NCBI GenBank assembly: GCA_000613065.1 | Contig: CBZS010000673.1 | Span: 1-61,660 of the forward strand | Direction of reading: 5' to 3' | Origin: Richelia intracellularis | GTDB lineage: Bacteria > Cyanobacteriota > Cyanobacteriia > Cyanobacteriales > Nostocaceae | Length of the DNA stretch: 61,660 nucleotides | In this document: in pieces, positions 50,816-61,221 of the stretch | How the letters are laid out: every line of letters begins with the position of its first letter | How positions within the stretch are numbered: position 1 is the first letter of the stretch | The notes under the pieces: generated by a model | Database searches by the model: none | What the model was told of the DNA's origin: nothing | Seen by the model: only the letters and a program-made list of their open reading frames with translations | Translations under genes and position numbers: made by a program

Positions 50816-51670
50816 ATGACAATTAAATTTGCCTTAATTGGTGGCGGGGTTATGGGAGAAGCTCTATTATCCCGTTTCATTTCTGGGGGAATGTATCAAT
50901 CTACGGAAGTGATAGTTAGTGAACCCCTGCCTGCGCGCCAAAGCTATTTAGAGCAGAAATATCAAGTAAGGGTGACGGCTGATAATCGTTTGGTATTCAC
51001 CGAAGCTCAGGAAGTTGTGTTGTTGGCTGTGAAGCCCCAGGTATTTAGCGCGATCGCGCAAGAGTTGGCAGAAGTTGCTGAAATTAATGGTCGCCACAAA
51101 GCTTCGGTTGGTGCCCATGAGAATAATCACAGTCAGCCATTATTGATTTCTATTTTGGCGGGTTTACCTTTAAAGCAGTTGGAAGGAGCTTTTCCCCGTT
51201 TACCGATAATTAGGGCAATGCCCAACACTCCAGCCACAATTGGTGCGGGAATGACAGCTATTTGTTCTGGAGCTTATACAAAAGTCAAGCATCAAGAATT
51301 AACTAAGAAGTTATTTGCAGCCGTGGGAGAGGTGGTAGAGATTACAGAGCCATTGATGGATGCAGTAACTGGGCTTTCTGGCAGTGGCCCGGCTTATGTA
51401 GCCTTGATGGTTGAAGCTTTGTCTGATGGGGGAGTGGCAGCAGGTTTGCCAAGAGTGATCGCAAATCAGTTGGCGTTACAAACAGTTTTAGGTGCGGCTC
51501 AATTGTTACATGAGAGCAAAATTCATCCGGCAGAACTCAAGGATCGGGTGACGAGTCCTGGTGGTACAACCATAGCGGGGATTACTCAGTTAGAAAAATC
51601 GGCCTTTCGTTCGGCTTTGATTGAAGCAGTGGTAGCTGCAAAGAAGCGATCGCAGGAATTAGGTAAGTAA
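50816..51670 (+). CDS. proC: Pyrroline-5-carboxylate reductase
   Basis: Last step of proline synthesis: reduces pyrroline-5-carboxylate with NADPH. Rossmann motif LIGGGVMGEALLSRFISGG at the N-terminus, substrate block IRAMPNTPATIGAGMTA, and the signature TGLSGSGPAYVALMVEALSD with DGGVAAGLPR and LKDRVTSPGGTTIAGI. Length 284 is normal. It is 79 bp after sepF in the same direction, possibly one transcript, and a strong terminator follows. Confidence 0.95.
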   Translation: MTIKFALIGGGVMGEALLSRFISGGMYQSTEVIVSEPLPARQSYLEQKYQVRVTADNRLVFTEAQEVVLLAVKPQVFSAIAQELAEVAEINGRHKASVGAHENNHSQPLLISILAGLPLKQLEGAFPRLPIIRAMPNTPATIGAGMTAICSGAYTKVKHQELTKKLFAAVGEVVEITEPLMDAVTGLSGSGPAYVALMVEALSDGGVAAGLPRVIANQLALQTVLGAAQLLHESKIHPAELKDRVTSPGGTTIAGITQLEKSAFRSALIEAVVAAKKRSQELGK

Positions 51671-51749
51671 TTCTGTTTTGAATTATTTATTACCTTCCAA
51701 ATCACACAATAGTATAGTACAAATATTCAAGAATATTTTAGGGATATAG

Positions 51750-51786
51750 GCAGGGGGTTTAACATGATTAAACCCCCTGCTTTTTA
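51750..51786. terminator. Bidirectional terminator between proC and glyA
   Basis: A 13-bp perfect stem (GCAGGGGGTTTAA/TTAAACCCCCTGC, loop CATGA) is followed by TTTTTAAAA on the plus strand and a looser AT stretch on the other side. It lies between two convergent genes. Confidence 0.9.
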
Positions 51787-51799
51787 AAACTTGCGTAAT

Positions 51800-53083
51800 T
51801 TAAGCCATAGCGGCTACAGGGCTAGTAAGATGGGGATATAACGAAAAGCGATCGCACAATGCCGCGACTCGACGACGACAATCTGCAGCTACTTCCTCAG
51901 AGTCAGTATTTAACAAGCGATCAGCAATAATATTACCAATCTCGGTAAATTCTTCTGTTCCCATGCCCCTTGTAGTTAAAGCTGGGGAACCTAAACGCAA
52001 ACCACTGGTTACAAAAGGAGATTCGGGATCGAAGGGTACGGTGTTTTTGTTCGCGGTAATATTCACACCACTAACTAGTTGGTCTGCTACTTTACCTGTC
52101 ATACCAATGCTACGTAAATCTACTAACATCAAATGATTCTCAGTCCCATTAGATACGATTTTGAAGCCACGGGCTTGTAGTTGGCTTGCCAAAGCGTTGG
52201 CATTAGCAACTACCTGGGTGGAATAGGCTTTAAATTCAGGTTTGAGAGCTTCTCCAAAAGCAACAGCCTTACCTGCAATGACGTGTTCTAGAGGACCACC
52301 TTGGGTTCCAGGGAATACCGACTTATCTAATTTTTTACCCAGTTCCGCATCACGGGTCAAAATTAAACCACCACGCGGGCCTCGTAAGGTTTTGTGGGTG
52401 GTAGTGGTAACTACGTCACAATGGGGTATGGGGTTAGGATGGTGACCTGTAGCTACTAAGCCAGCAATATGGGCAATATCCGCTAGTAAGTAAGCTCCAA
52501 CTTCATCAGCAATACTACGGAATTTTTCAAAGTCAATAATCCGGGGGTAAGCAGAATAACCACAGATTAAGAGCTTAGGACGCTCCCTTAACGCCAGCTC
52601 TCGTACTTGGTCATAGTCTAACTGTTCAGTTTCTTGACTCACACCATAATGGCAAACCTTGAACCATTTCCCGGAAACATTAACGGGGGAACCATGGGTA
52701 AGGTGTCCTCCATGGGACAAATCCATACCCATAATTGTGTCTCCTGGCTCTAGGAGAGTAAGAAATACAGCAAAATTTGCCTGGGCTCCGGAATGGGGTT
52801 GGACATTGGCATGGGCTGCACCAAATAGTTCTTTGGCACGGTTAATTGCTAGTTGCTCGACTTTATCAATAAATTCACAACCACCATAATAGCGTTTACT
52901 AGGCAAGCCTTCGGCATACTTATTTGTTAATACCGAACCTTGAGCCGCAAGTACTGCTGGGGAAGTGAAGTTTTCGCTAGCAATTAACTCTAAGTGATCC
53001 CTTTGACGTTGGAGTTCTTGGTTAATAAACTCTGCCACCGTGGGATCGGAAGATAAAAGAAATTCTGAGTTACTTCTAGTCAC
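51800..53083 (-). CDS. glyA: Serine hydroxymethyltransferase
   Basis: Converts serine and tetrahydrofolate to glycine and methylene-THF, important in one-carbon metabolism and photorespiration. The N-terminus has [58 protein letters not shown]. The PLP Lys lies in [16 protein letters not shown] (about residue 230), and [18 protein letters not shown] follows. 427 residues is typical. It is convergent to proC; the upstream region is long. Confidence 0.96.
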   Translation of the reverse strand: MTRSNSEFLLSSDPTVAEFINQELQRQRDHLELIASENFTSPAVLAAQGSVLTNKYAEGLPSKRYYGGCEFIDKVEQLAINRAKELFGAAHANVQPHSGAQANFAVFLTLLEPGDTIMGMDLSHGGHLTHGSPVNVSGKWFKVCHYGVSQETEQLDYDQVRELALRERPKLLICGYSAYPRIIDFEKFRSIADEVGAYLLADIAHIAGLVATGHHPNPIPHCDVVTTTTHKTLRGPRGGLILTRDAELGKKLDKSVFPGTQGGPLEHVIAGKAVAFGEALKPEFKAYSTQVVANANALASQLQARGFKIVSNGTENHLMLVDLRSIGMTGKVADQLVSGVNITANKNTVPFDPESPFVTSGLRLGSPALTTRGMGTEEFTEIGNIIADRLLNTDSEEVAADCRRRVAALCDRFSLYPHLTSPVAAMA

Positions 53084-53923
53084 TAGAGTTATCCTTAAGG
53101 AAATTTACACAGTGCTTGGTTGATAATCAAGCCAAGAGTACACACAAAACAAAATCAATCCATGGAAAATTTAAGATTGGCTGCGATCGCTAAGGTGATT
53201 TCTGACAATAATTTTACCAATGACGAGGGGGTACAGATTGCACCCCTAGGGTGAATTTGTAATCGCGTGGTAATTTTAATTCTGGAAATCCCCTAAGTTG
53301 TTGGTTAAATTAGCCAAGGATGAGTTCAATGTTTAGATGCAAGTAAACAATGCATTATCTATCATTAGATATTTAGTTGGCAAGAAGACAATAAGCGATC
53401 GCTTCTATCCTAGAGAAGTAGAATTATACCCATAAGTTAGGTGGAATAATTTTCTTCAACCAGAATTAACCTCTGTGTTTATCATATGATGTACTGCGAT
53501 ACAGGTAGGATTTTCCACTGAATATTGTGATATTTCTAGATCAGTTATGTAAACCACATCTACTGTGAAATCAGTGGTTTTGAGCAGCTTTTTATGTCTC
53601 TTTTAAAAGGAATTGCATTATTTTAGACAGGATTAATGATAGATCCTGACAAATTCTAATATTTAACAGTACCGCATGCTTCTCATAAGGGAAGGTATGA
53701 CTTTTTACTAAGATTTAAATTATTACCAAAACATACCAAATAGAATGTATCTATAAGTCAAAATATACTTGACATATACACCACAAACGTGGATGGATAA
53801 GCAAATGTCTAATCTATTAATACAGAGTATATTTACTGAGTATAAAAATCGTAAAATATCAACTACTAACTCTAAGAACAATTACCGATAGAAATCAATA
53901 AAAATTTTCCCGGAGGTATTTGG
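53084..53923. other. 840-bp gene-free region upstream of glyA
   Basis: It contains two HIP1 octamers (about 53184 and 53395) and a small hairpin AAACCAC/GTGGTTT near 53551. No reading frame or known riboswitch pattern was found; I see no glycine-riboswitch tandem. Confidence 0.4.
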
Positions 53924-54121
53924 ATGTTAGTAATTTTAATGGATAATCAAATTTTGACACCGACTCAAGTGTGTCAGTCATGTTTGCTTGCTGATAAAAG
54001 CGGACAACCCAGATGGCGTAGGGGCCAATTATGTTGTGGCCAGGTCGTAAATAAAGCTACAGAGCAACATTCACAACAGTTTGAATGTATGATGGGTTTT
54101 CGCGTAGCTCAGATCGAATAA
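53924..54121 (+). CDS. Small Cys-rich conserved protein
   Basis: The ATG at 53924 has a strong Shine-Dalgarno (GGAGGT, 6-base spacing), which decides the start over the later Met at 53939. The 65-residue protein contains VCQSCLLADKSGQPRW, QLCCGQ and FECMMGFRVAQIE, with five Cys in a CxxC...CC...C layout that may bind a metal. Small proteins of this kind occur in many cyanobacteria without known function. It is an isolated gene. Confidence 0.7.
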   Translation: MLVILMDNQILTPTQVCQSCLLADKSGQPRWRRGQLCCGQVVNKATEQHSQQFECMMGFRVAQIE

Positions 54122-54235
54122 TTTATTTACTAATAACTATTTGTTCATGTGATAGCGAACACATGAGATGAGGCGTATTTTTTCCACTCCTTAATTTTAT
54201 CCCGATAAAAATATTTAATGTGTCCTAATTATACT

Positions 54236-55294
54236 TTAAACGGCTAAAAGTTGGACTTTTTTGAATATGTTAAATTCGAGAGTCAATAAGCTGTTTAACT
54301 TCTTCTGCTTATCAGTATTAGCGGTAGCAATGCAGTTAGAGATTCCTGCCTTAAAATCTGCAAAATTAGCATAGGACTTAGAGTATAAACATTCATTTAT
54401 AATAAATTGACAAAATCTTTCAATCAAATTTAATTGTGGAGAATAGCAAGGTAAATAAAATAGTTGTATACCTACTAATGCCGCATATTATTGTACTAAT
54501 TTACACTTCTGATATCTGCCATTATCTAGTACAATAACAATTGGTTTATTTAGCCCCAGATTAGCTAATTTAAATAACAACTGGCACAGACTTTCTGAAT
54601 AAATATAAGTTTCATTTGTAATTGTAATTATTTCCTTAGTAACTGCATTAACTGCTCCTAAAACATTAAATCGTTTTCCACCGGAAGGTGAACAGATAAA
54701 TGTTCTTGTAAAACACCATAAAAATCCTAAGTATGCTCGATATACAAAGTGGGCTGCGTCAACAAAAAAACTACTTTATTTCCGCTAATAGCTTATTCCA
54801 GTAATGGTTATAGCTTTTCTTTTCTATCTTTTTCTACCTCTTCAATCTTTTCTGGGTCTACTGACTTGCCCGGCACATACCCCACTTTTAAGCAACGCAA
54901 ACCTGTTCTGAGCAGAAATTCTCTTACCTGAGTTTGACTGCGCTTAATACCAGTTATTTTTTCAATGGCATAACTCGCTTCTGCAATACTTGTAGCTGGA
55001 TCTTTCTCAAAATATTATTTCAAAATATCACTATACTGATTTAATTCACTTGGCTGTCCTTTGTAGTGTATTTTTTTTAGTTCTTCTACTCCTCCTGATT
55101 GATATTGTTTAATGTAAACTATTAATCAATGTTGTTTTTTATATTTTACACAAACTACAAATATCTTTATGTTTTATACCCTGACTTTTTAGATACAGAA
55201 ATTCCATCTTTTTCTGTACTAATGGATGAGGATAATGATATCATTCATAATGAAGTTTATCAATGTCTTCTTGCGTAAAATCTATTTTTAACAT
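54236..55294 (-). pseudogene. IS630-family transposase pseudogene
   Basis: The minus strand from the ATG at 55294 reads MLKIDFTQEDIDKLHYE, a stop, then YHYPHPLVQKKMEFLYLKSQ with further stops (HTH region). The DDE domain follows: FFVDAAHFVYRAYLGFLWCF with the first Asp, KPIVIVLDNGRYQKCKLVQ with the second Asp, a TAA, then YSPQLNLIERFCQFIINE with the Glu. At least four nonsense codons are in one frame, so the copy is old. Confidence 0.85.
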
Positions 55295-55470
55295 CAGACT
55301 TTACCTGGTTTCTCAAGTAATATTGTTTATTAATTTATAATACTTGTTATTACCGCTATACCAAAGTCCAGTTTTTAACCGTTCTTAGTATATTATAGCT
55401 ACCGCAATCATATACAACTGCGTTATCCTAAGCTCAAGTACTGATTTGGAAATATAGGAGAAAGTTTTAC

Positions 55471-55947
55471 ATGACTTGGCGCGGGTCTACAACAATCAAG
55501 GATCGGATTTTTGCTAGTTTGCCCTACTTGTTACCTCTAGTAGACGTTTTTAGGTATGGTTTGTTTTTAATGGCACAGTTCCCGCCATTGAAACTCTTGT
55601 TTTTACCAATCTGGCCCCTGTTACAGATTTACTATGGGGTGCGTTATGCTGGACTGCTAATTTTCTTCGCTTTATTTATATTCGTTGTCAGAAACGAACC
55701 TATTAGCCATTTCATTCGTTTTAATACCATGCAGGCAATTTTAATAGATATTGCCATCTTTTTGTTTGGAGTCCTCACGGATTTAGTTAACTTAATCAGC
55801 ATCGGTAATTTTGCGATTCAGACTTTATCTACTACCATTTTCTTAGGTGTTGTAGCTGCAGTAGCTTATTCCATCGCTCAATCACTTATGGGACGTTATG
55901 CAGAAATTCCCGCTATTTCAGATGCTGTATATATGCAGGTGCGCTAA
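55471..55947 (+). CDS. Tic20-like membrane protein
   Basis: The 158-residue protein has four predicted helices: LPYLLPLVDVFRYG, LLQIYYGVRYAGLLIFFALFI in part, AILIDIAIFLFGVLTDLV and LSTTIFLGVVAAVAYSIAQS. The motif ISHFIRFNTMQAILIDI (NxxQA) marks the Tic20/Ycf60 family, whose plastid member is a protein-import component. In cyanobacteria the role is not settled. A GGAG lies 11 bases before the ATG. It overlaps the convergent FAH-family gene by 4 bp at the 3' end. Confidence 0.88.
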   Translation: MTWRGSTTIKDRIFASLPYLLPLVDVFRYGLFLMAQFPPLKLLFLPIWPLLQIYYGVRYAGLLIFFALFIFVVRNEPISHFIRFNTMQAILIDIAIFLFGVLTDLVNLISIGNFAIQTLSTTIFLGVVAAVAYSIAQSLMGRYAEIPAISDAVYMQVR

Positions 55948-56747
55948 TTAGCGATTACTGATAAATTTCTATGGGTACTGGCTGTAACTCTATTTTCTAG
56001 ACGACCAATACCTTCTATTTCTATGCAAACGCGATCGCCTAGATGTAATTCTCCCACACCTACAGGAGTTCCTGTAAGAATTATATCTCCAGGAAGCAAA
56101 GTCATGACTTGGCTGATGTAAGAGACTAGCACATCTGGGGTAAATACCATTTCATCAATAGATGCTGATTGTACTGCTTCAGGATTATCATTCAAAAAAG
56201 TTTGCAATCGTGCTCCTGGACTTAATTCCCTAACAATCCAAGGTCCCAAAGGACAAAAGGTGTCAAATCCCTTCGCCCTAGCCCATTGCCCGTCTTTTTT
56301 CTGCAAATCTCTTGCAGTGACATCATTGGCAATGGTGTAACCCCAAATTTTACTCTGAGCTTCTTCTGGGGTGCAATCAAACACTCGATCCCCAATTACT
56401 AAGGCTAGTTCTCCCTCATAGTCCACCCTCTGGGATTGGGGAGGATAATGAATATTGCGTTCGCAAGGAATAATGGTAGTCGGAGGTTTGATAAATATTA
56501 ACGGTTCTGGTGGAACTTTCGTTCCCATTGCCGCCGCATGGTCAGCATAATTCTTAGCCACTGCTACAATCTTCGAGGGGGAACAGGGAGCTAAAATCAG
56601 ATAATTTTCCGCTTCCAGATACGCCTCTGTAGGTTGTCCTCCTAGCCAAGGGGGTGCATCCAACAATTGAACATTTAGTGATATGTGTAGTACACCATAG
56701 AAAATCTTTCCTTCTTTATTTTGAATTCGCACATAACGCTGCGCCAT
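55944..56747 (-). CDS. Fumarylacetoacetate hydrolase family protein
   Basis: The FAH-fold C-domain is complete: VAVAKNYADHAAAMGTKVPP, LIFIKPPTTIIPCERNIHYP, RVDYEGELALVIGDRVFD (Glu metal ligands), YTIANDVTARDLQKKDGQWA, KGFDTFCPLGPWIV and DIILTGTPVGVGELHLGD. Such proteins cleave or decarboxylate acyl-pyruvates, often oxaloacetate or acylpyruvate; the precise substrate is not given by sequence. Length 267 with a short N-terminal domain is usual for the bacterial group. Confidence 0.88.
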   Translation of the reverse strand: MAQRYVRIQNKEGKIFYGVLHISLNVQLLDAPPWLGGQPTEAYLEAENYLILAPCSPSKIVAVAKNYADHAAAMGTKVPPEPLIFIKPPTTIIPCERNIHYPPQSQRVDYEGELALVIGDRVFDCTPEEAQSKIWGYTIANDVTARDLQKKDGQWARAKGFDTFCPLGPWIVRELSPGARLQTFLNDNPEAVQSASIDEMVFTPDVLVSYISQVMTLLPGDIILTGTPVGVGELHLGDRVCIEIEGIGRLENRVTASTHRNLSVIAN

Positions 56748-57048
56748 AATTTTTAACTTATATCCTCTTGTCTAGAATCACAATCGACTTTCCCCTTCTT
56801 TTATAACCATTAACTGTTTATGGCTTCATAGATGGAGAAATTCAGTAAATAATCACCATTGATGCAAAATTCCCCTGAAGTTAACACAAAGCATAAATTT
56901 AATCGATGGGGTTAACCATAAAAATTGAAAGCTGGTAAGATTATAATTCCTTGGTGCTTTTCATCTTCGGGGTAGCTAGTATCTAATCAGACATGTAACC
57001 CCCATTGATATCAGCAGCCTATTAGTCCAAAAGGAGCGTATATTCAAA

Positions 57049-57390
57049 ATGACAGTTGTTTACGAAACCATGTATATCCTGCGTCCTGAGTTAGGGGACG
57101 AGCAAATCACACAAGCGATCGCTAAATACGAAAACTTGATTCGTGAAGCAGGTGCAGAGGATATCGAAACTCAAAATCGTGGTAAACGTCGTCTGGCTTA
57201 TGAAATCAATAAGCATCGTGATGGTATCTATATCCAGATGAATTATAATGCTCCTGGTAGTGTTATTGCTCCTATGGAACGTGCTATGCGTTTGAGTGAG
57301 GAAGTAATTCGTTATCTGACTATTAAACAAGAGCCAATAGAAGTCACTGTAGAGGCAGAAGAGGAAGTTGCAGCCACTACTGAAGCCTAA
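57049..57390 (+). CDS. rpsF: 30S ribosomal protein S6
   Basis: bS6 sits at the 30S platform with bS18. The ferredoxin-like fold motifs [35 protein letters not shown] and [18 protein letters not shown] are plain. A Glu/Ala/Thr tail ([16 protein letters not shown]) ends the 113 residues, as in other cyanobacteria. The Shine-Dalgarno-like AAGGAG lies 13 bases upstream. No rpsR neighbour; it is alone, as usual in cyanobacteria. Confidence 0.96.
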   Translation: MTVVYETMYILRPELGDEQITQAIAKYENLIREAGAEDIETQNRGKRRLAYEINKHRDGIYIQMNYNAPGSVIAPMERAMRLSEEVIRYLTIKQEPIEVTVEAEEEVAATTEA

Positions 57391-57560
57391 TACTAGTATT
57401 CTTTACCATTAGGGGTGCTTACTTGATAAATGTGGGCAATGTCCATCTAGCCCTCTCAATATCAGTGCAAACATTATAAAAGCGAATGTAATCTTTGCTA
57501 AGACAAAAAACCTTGCGAAATATAATATATTTCTAGGTTCTCTTTACAAGATTTGATCTT

Positions 57561-57667
57561 GAATTTAGGGCGTTGCATAAGTGCGGGATGAATTAGCGTT
57601 TTAAACCATTGACAAATCGTTGAAAATTTAGTGAAATCATCCCCTGATTCAGCAACGCCGAATTTAG
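57561..57667 (-). mobile_element. MITE copy 7 (57569-57659) with 8-bp duplication GAATTTAG
   Basis: The reverse-oriented 91-bp element has GAATTTAG on both sides (57561-57568 and 57660-57667). It lies downstream of rpsF. Confidence 0.88.
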
Positions 57668-57770
57668 TTGTAAGGATGCTCTGGCTTCAATCCTAACATG
57701 AGGTAGAGCCTCCCCGAATATGTTTCCAGGCAGAATCTAGAAACAATTAGAAGAGTAACTATTGATAGTG

Positions 57771-57797
57771 AGGTGGGCAATGTCCACCTTATTTTTG
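57771..57797 (+). terminator. Terminator-like hairpin downstream of rpsF
   Basis: AGGTGG/CCACCT with a 7-base loop followed by TATTTTTG. It is 380 bp after rpsF; the MITE insertion lies between, so it may be the original rpsF terminator pushed away. Confidence 0.5.
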
Positions 57798-58032
57798 TTG
57801 GAAAAGTGCAATAGCAATATACGTAACCAAGTGCGATCGCTATTTATAAAAGTATGGTGTAATCTCGCAATTAATTATGCTTATATGTACACCTAAATTC
57901 TTTGGGTGCGACTCTTTTGGTAGTACGGAGTATGATATAAGAATAATAAATGACAAGTCAACCAGAGTAGTATTGACAGCCAAAAATCTACTTGATGGAA
58001 TTGGCTTGTAAAAAGTGAAAAAACAGGAACAG

Positions 58033-58123
58033 GGCGTTCCTGAATCAGGGGATAATTTCACTAAATTTTCAACGATTTGTCAATGGTTTAAAACGCTAAT
58101 TCATCCCGCACTTATGCAACGCC
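58033..58123 (+). mobile_element. MITE copy 8, on a deletion within ISKra4
   Basis: Left end GGCGTTCC (one change), right end GCAACGCC. The flanks AGGAACAG and GAAAAAAT are unequal. Compared with ISKra4 at 17.8 kb, the bases corresponding to 18554-18813 are missing at this point. Confidence 0.85.
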
Positions 58124-58288
58124 GAAAAAATTGTCGCGGAAATTGACCACATTATTTGGCACAGTAATCGCCAATAGAATCGGTTATGGAGGAAGAAAGA
58201 TAAATACCCTATTTCCTTTGGATGGGGAGTTTAATCTACCAGCACAGCAATATTCTCTCTCATGGACTAAGACAGGGATATTATCCAT

Positions 58289-58819
58289 GTGATTGAGTAT
58301 TTGTGGAAAGCTGCATTTCTCTTTTATTGTCAGACTTCAACACAGGCAGAAGCTTGGGAGAGCAAACGTTTACAGCTTATCCTTGAAGGTAAATCAAGTT
58401 CAGTTGCCCCAGGTATGCGCCCCAGTGCCACTTTACCCAAACTCACCCCCCAAGAACGTAAACCCGTGGATCCCTGTGCTAGATATTTAGTTAACAATGA
58501 CAAATACCTCAAATATGACGATTACTTAAAAGCTCAATTCCCCATGGCCACGGGGGTGATTGAGGGTGCTTGTCGCCACCTGATTAAAGACAGAATGGAT
58601 ATCACTGGGACTAGATGGACCATGAGGGGTGCTGAGGCTGTTTTACCCCTGGGTTCTTTATACATCAGTGGCGATTGGGATGAGTATTGGCAGTTTCATC
58701 TACAACAAAAACATAAACGCAATCACCTGGCTTTGTACTCTAGTGGTATTCCTTTGCTCAAGCAAGTTCTCAAAGCTCGTTGTTCTACTACCCCTCCACC
58801 TCTTCCAATACCTGTCTAA
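58289..58819 (+). pseudogene. ISKra4 transposase, C-terminal part
   Basis: The longest remaining ISKra4 frame in the window: [80 protein letters not shown] and [20 protein letters not shown] are all in one frame. ISKra4 transposases are far longer, and the N-terminal part (with the first catalytic residues) was removed by the MITE-linked deletion. It cannot transpose by itself. Confidence 0.82.
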
Positions 58820-58966
58820 GTTCCACTCCCCGTCTTACTAAAACAGTCGCACCCTTATTATTTAGTAATGCTAAATAATAAGGGTAACTATTGCAAAAAA
58901 TAATATAACATCGCCATAATTAAGGCAAAGCATGTTGAAAATACTTTACGGAAACTCTATATAGCT

Positions 58967-59527
58967 GTGAGCCAAACTGATAATCCTACTATCCAATCTC
59001 TTTCGGGAGAACTATCAAAGCTAAGGCAAGAATTGCAACTTCGAGACCAATTGGTACAACAATTGTCCTCTGAACTCTTTCGTTTGGTAAAGGCCAACAA
59101 CAACTTTATCCCTCAACCAGAAGTTTCTGCTAGCCATCAGGCAGAAGTACAAGGATTGCAAGAGCAACTAGAATCTGTCGAGCAACAGGTCAGTTTTTAT
59201 CAAGACCAGATAACATCTAAAGATACGGAAATTTATCAATTAAGACAGACGGTGCAAGAATTAACAGATCGCACCATAATGCTAGAACAGGTTGTTCAAG
59301 AATTACCACAAATTTATCGCCAGAAGTTTGAGGAGCGCATGGCTCCGGTGCGAGACAAAGTTGCTACTCTGCAAAAAGAAAATCGCCAACTCCAAGCAGA
59401 ATTACAAAGTGTCAGCTACCGTTTAGCACTCAAAAGCCGTACCACTAACCATAGTGGTATTGATTTACCCAATTTTCCTCGTCCCCTCACTCCTGAGAGT
59501 CATGTTTCCCCTGTAGCTAATTCCTAA
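58967..59527 (+). CDS. Coiled-coil protein, conserved in cyanobacteria
   Basis: The frame starts at a GTG (58967); no ATG fits. After SQTDNPTIQSLSGELSK two long coiled-coil stretches cover about residues 10-50 and 65-145 (many Gln/Glu/Leu heptads, VQGLQEQLESVEQQVSFYQ). A Pro/Ser tail (PNFPRPLTPES) follows. No transmembrane part. The function is not known; the layout suggests a structural or scaffold role. The 110 bp before it border the ISKra4 element. Confidence 0.7.
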   Translation: MSQTDNPTIQSLSGELSKLRQELQLRDQLVQQLSSELFRLVKANNNFIPQPEVSASHQAEVQGLQEQLESVEQQVSFYQDQITSKDTEIYQLRQTVQELTDRTIMLEQVVQELPQIYRQKFEERMAPVRDKVATLQKENRQLQAELQSVSYRLALKSRTTNHSGIDLPNFPRPLTPESHVSPVANS

Positions 59528-59613
59528 CCCAATTTTAGATTTTAGACTTTGAATTTTGGATTAATTCCATATCTATAACCATTTGGGTTCGGGTTATCAA
59601 GTAAAGGTATAAC

Positions 59614-60870
59614 TTATAACAAAAATCCGGCAATACAAGCAGTCATAAAACAAGCGAACGCACCTCCTAGCATTGCCCTCACACCTAATTGAGCTAAGTC
59701 TGCCTGACGTTTTGGTGCAATGCAGCCAATGCCGCCAATTTGAATGCCAATGGCACCAATATTCGAGAAACCACAGAGAGCATAAGTAGCAATTATTTTT
59801 GCCCTTTCGGAAATAACGGGTAAATTGCCTGGATTTATAGCTCCGGTGTTAATTTTCTGGGTATTCTCCATTAACGTTTTTAAATCTAAGTAAGCCACAA
59901 ACTCATTCAAAATTGTTTTTTTACCTAGCAAGATCCCTACCTGTCCGCAATCTGCCCAGGGTACACCCATCAACCAAGCTACAGGAAATAGGAGGTAGGA
60001 AAATATCCACTCCAAGGATAGTTGTGGCAAACCGACACGGAAACCAATCCATCCTAGTACCCCATTTATCAATGCCAATAGTCCTAAAAAAGCAATCAGC
60101 ATTGCTGCGACATTTAAAGCTAATTTCATCCCTTCACTAGCACCTGTGGCAGCAGCATCAATGGGATTTGCATAGGTACTATCTACCTCTACCTGTACCT
60201 TACCGGCAGTCAAAGACTCTTCCGTTTCTGGATAAAGTAACTTAGACACCGCTAAAGCTGCTGGTGCAGACATTACAGAAGCTGCTATTAAGTGTTCTAC
60301 TGGCACACCAAAGGATATATATGCAGCCATCACTCCCCCAGCAATGGTGGCAAAACCCCCTGTCATAATTGCGTGTAACTCCGAGCGAGTCATGGTTTCC
60401 ACATAGGGTTTAATCATTAATGGAGCTTCCGTTTGTCCCACAAAAATGTTGGCAGCGGCAGAGAGGGATTCGGAACCAGAGGTTTTCATGGTTTTCATCA
60501 TCACTACCGCAACTAATTGCACCAATCGCTGCAAAATTCCGTAGTGGTAAAGTACGGTAATAAATGAAGAGAAAAAAATGATGGTGGGTAAAACTTTGAA
60601 AGCAATAAAATGTTCTTCAAAGTTATCTCCAAAGACAAACTTTGCCCCAGCATCAGAAAAGTTCAAAAATTTACTCACCAGATGACCGAGGAATTGAAAT
60701 ACTATCAAACCTGGCTTAGTTTTGAGAATTAACAGTCCAAATATGAGTTGTAAGGCAATTCCCCACAACACTGGTTGCCAACGTACTGCACGACGGTTCA
60801 CAGATAGGGCATAGGATAAACCCACAAATACAAATAGTCCCAGTAACGATATTAAGCGTTCTACTACCAT
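59614..60870 (-). CDS. Concentrative nucleoside transporter (CNT/NupC family)
   Basis: A multi-helix inner-membrane transporter that takes up nucleosides with H+ or Na+. The family signatures are present: LQLIFGLLILKTKPGLIVFQ near the start, LSAAANIFVGQTEAPLMIKP (substrate-binding hairpin) and TIAGGVMAAYISFGVP, then SAPAALAVSKLLYPETEES and CGFSNIGAIGIQIGGIGCIA near the end. About 418 residues is normal. The start is placed at the ATG 60870 (MVVERLISLLG); a GTG 6 bp upstream is also possible. Confidence 0.92.
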   Translation of the reverse strand: MVVERLISLLGLFVFVGLSYALSVNRRAVRWQPVLWGIALQLIFGLLILKTKPGLIVFQFLGHLVSKFLNFSDAGAKFVFGDNFEEHFIAFKVLPTIIFFSSFITVLYHYGILQRLVQLVAVVMMKTMKTSGSESLSAAANIFVGQTEAPLMIKPYVETMTRSELHAIMTGGFATIAGGVMAAYISFGVPVEHLIAASVMSAPAALAVSKLLYPETEESLTAGKVQVEVDSTYANPIDAAATGASEGMKLALNVAAMLIAFLGLLALINGVLGWIGFRVGLPQLSLEWIFSYLLFPVAWLMGVPWADCGQVGILLGKKTILNEFVAYLDLKTLMENTQKINTGAINPGNLPVISERAKIIATYALCGFSNIGAIGIQIGGIGCIAPKRQADLAQLGVRAMLGGAFACFMTACIAGFLL

Positions 60871-61221
60871 AGTCACTGCCTAGATTGCACCACTTAAAAT
60901 AATTTGTAGTTAAGTTTTGTAGCAAGGACTGAAGCCCCACTATTTGTAAATGGAGTTTAAACTAGTTTGGTACTTAAAACTACTAGGATTATTCCTTTCC
61001 CTTTCTATCTTCTCTGAAACTCTTGCTTGTAGAATAGTGCGCTGCGCTCCGCCACAACACACCCTAGATAGGGCTATCTAAACAAACCTAATGTCATACC
61101 AATTCAAATAGTGTTTGCGGCACATAAATTCAATTATTCGTATGGGTTTAGTCTGAAGTTCCCCTTTGACTAAAAACAAAATCTATGCATAGTGAGACTT
61201 ACAGAGATTTCAAGTCTAAGC
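60871..61221. other. Intergenic region upstream of the transporter
   Basis: 350 bp with no gene. A GC-rich spot (GTGCGCTGCGCTCCGCC, about 61038) is repeat-like; otherwise AT-rich. Confidence 0.35.

Larger units (their letters stand above)
57904..58854 (+). mobile_element. ISKra4-family element with both ends, internally deleted
   Basis: Ends are GGGTGCGACTCTTTTGGTAG at 57904 and the complement ending AGTCGCACCC at 58854. The middle is altered: about 260 bp present in the copies at 17.8 and 30.4 kb are replaced by a MITE. The remaining transposase frame is listed separately. No clear target duplication could be seen. Confidence 0.85.
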
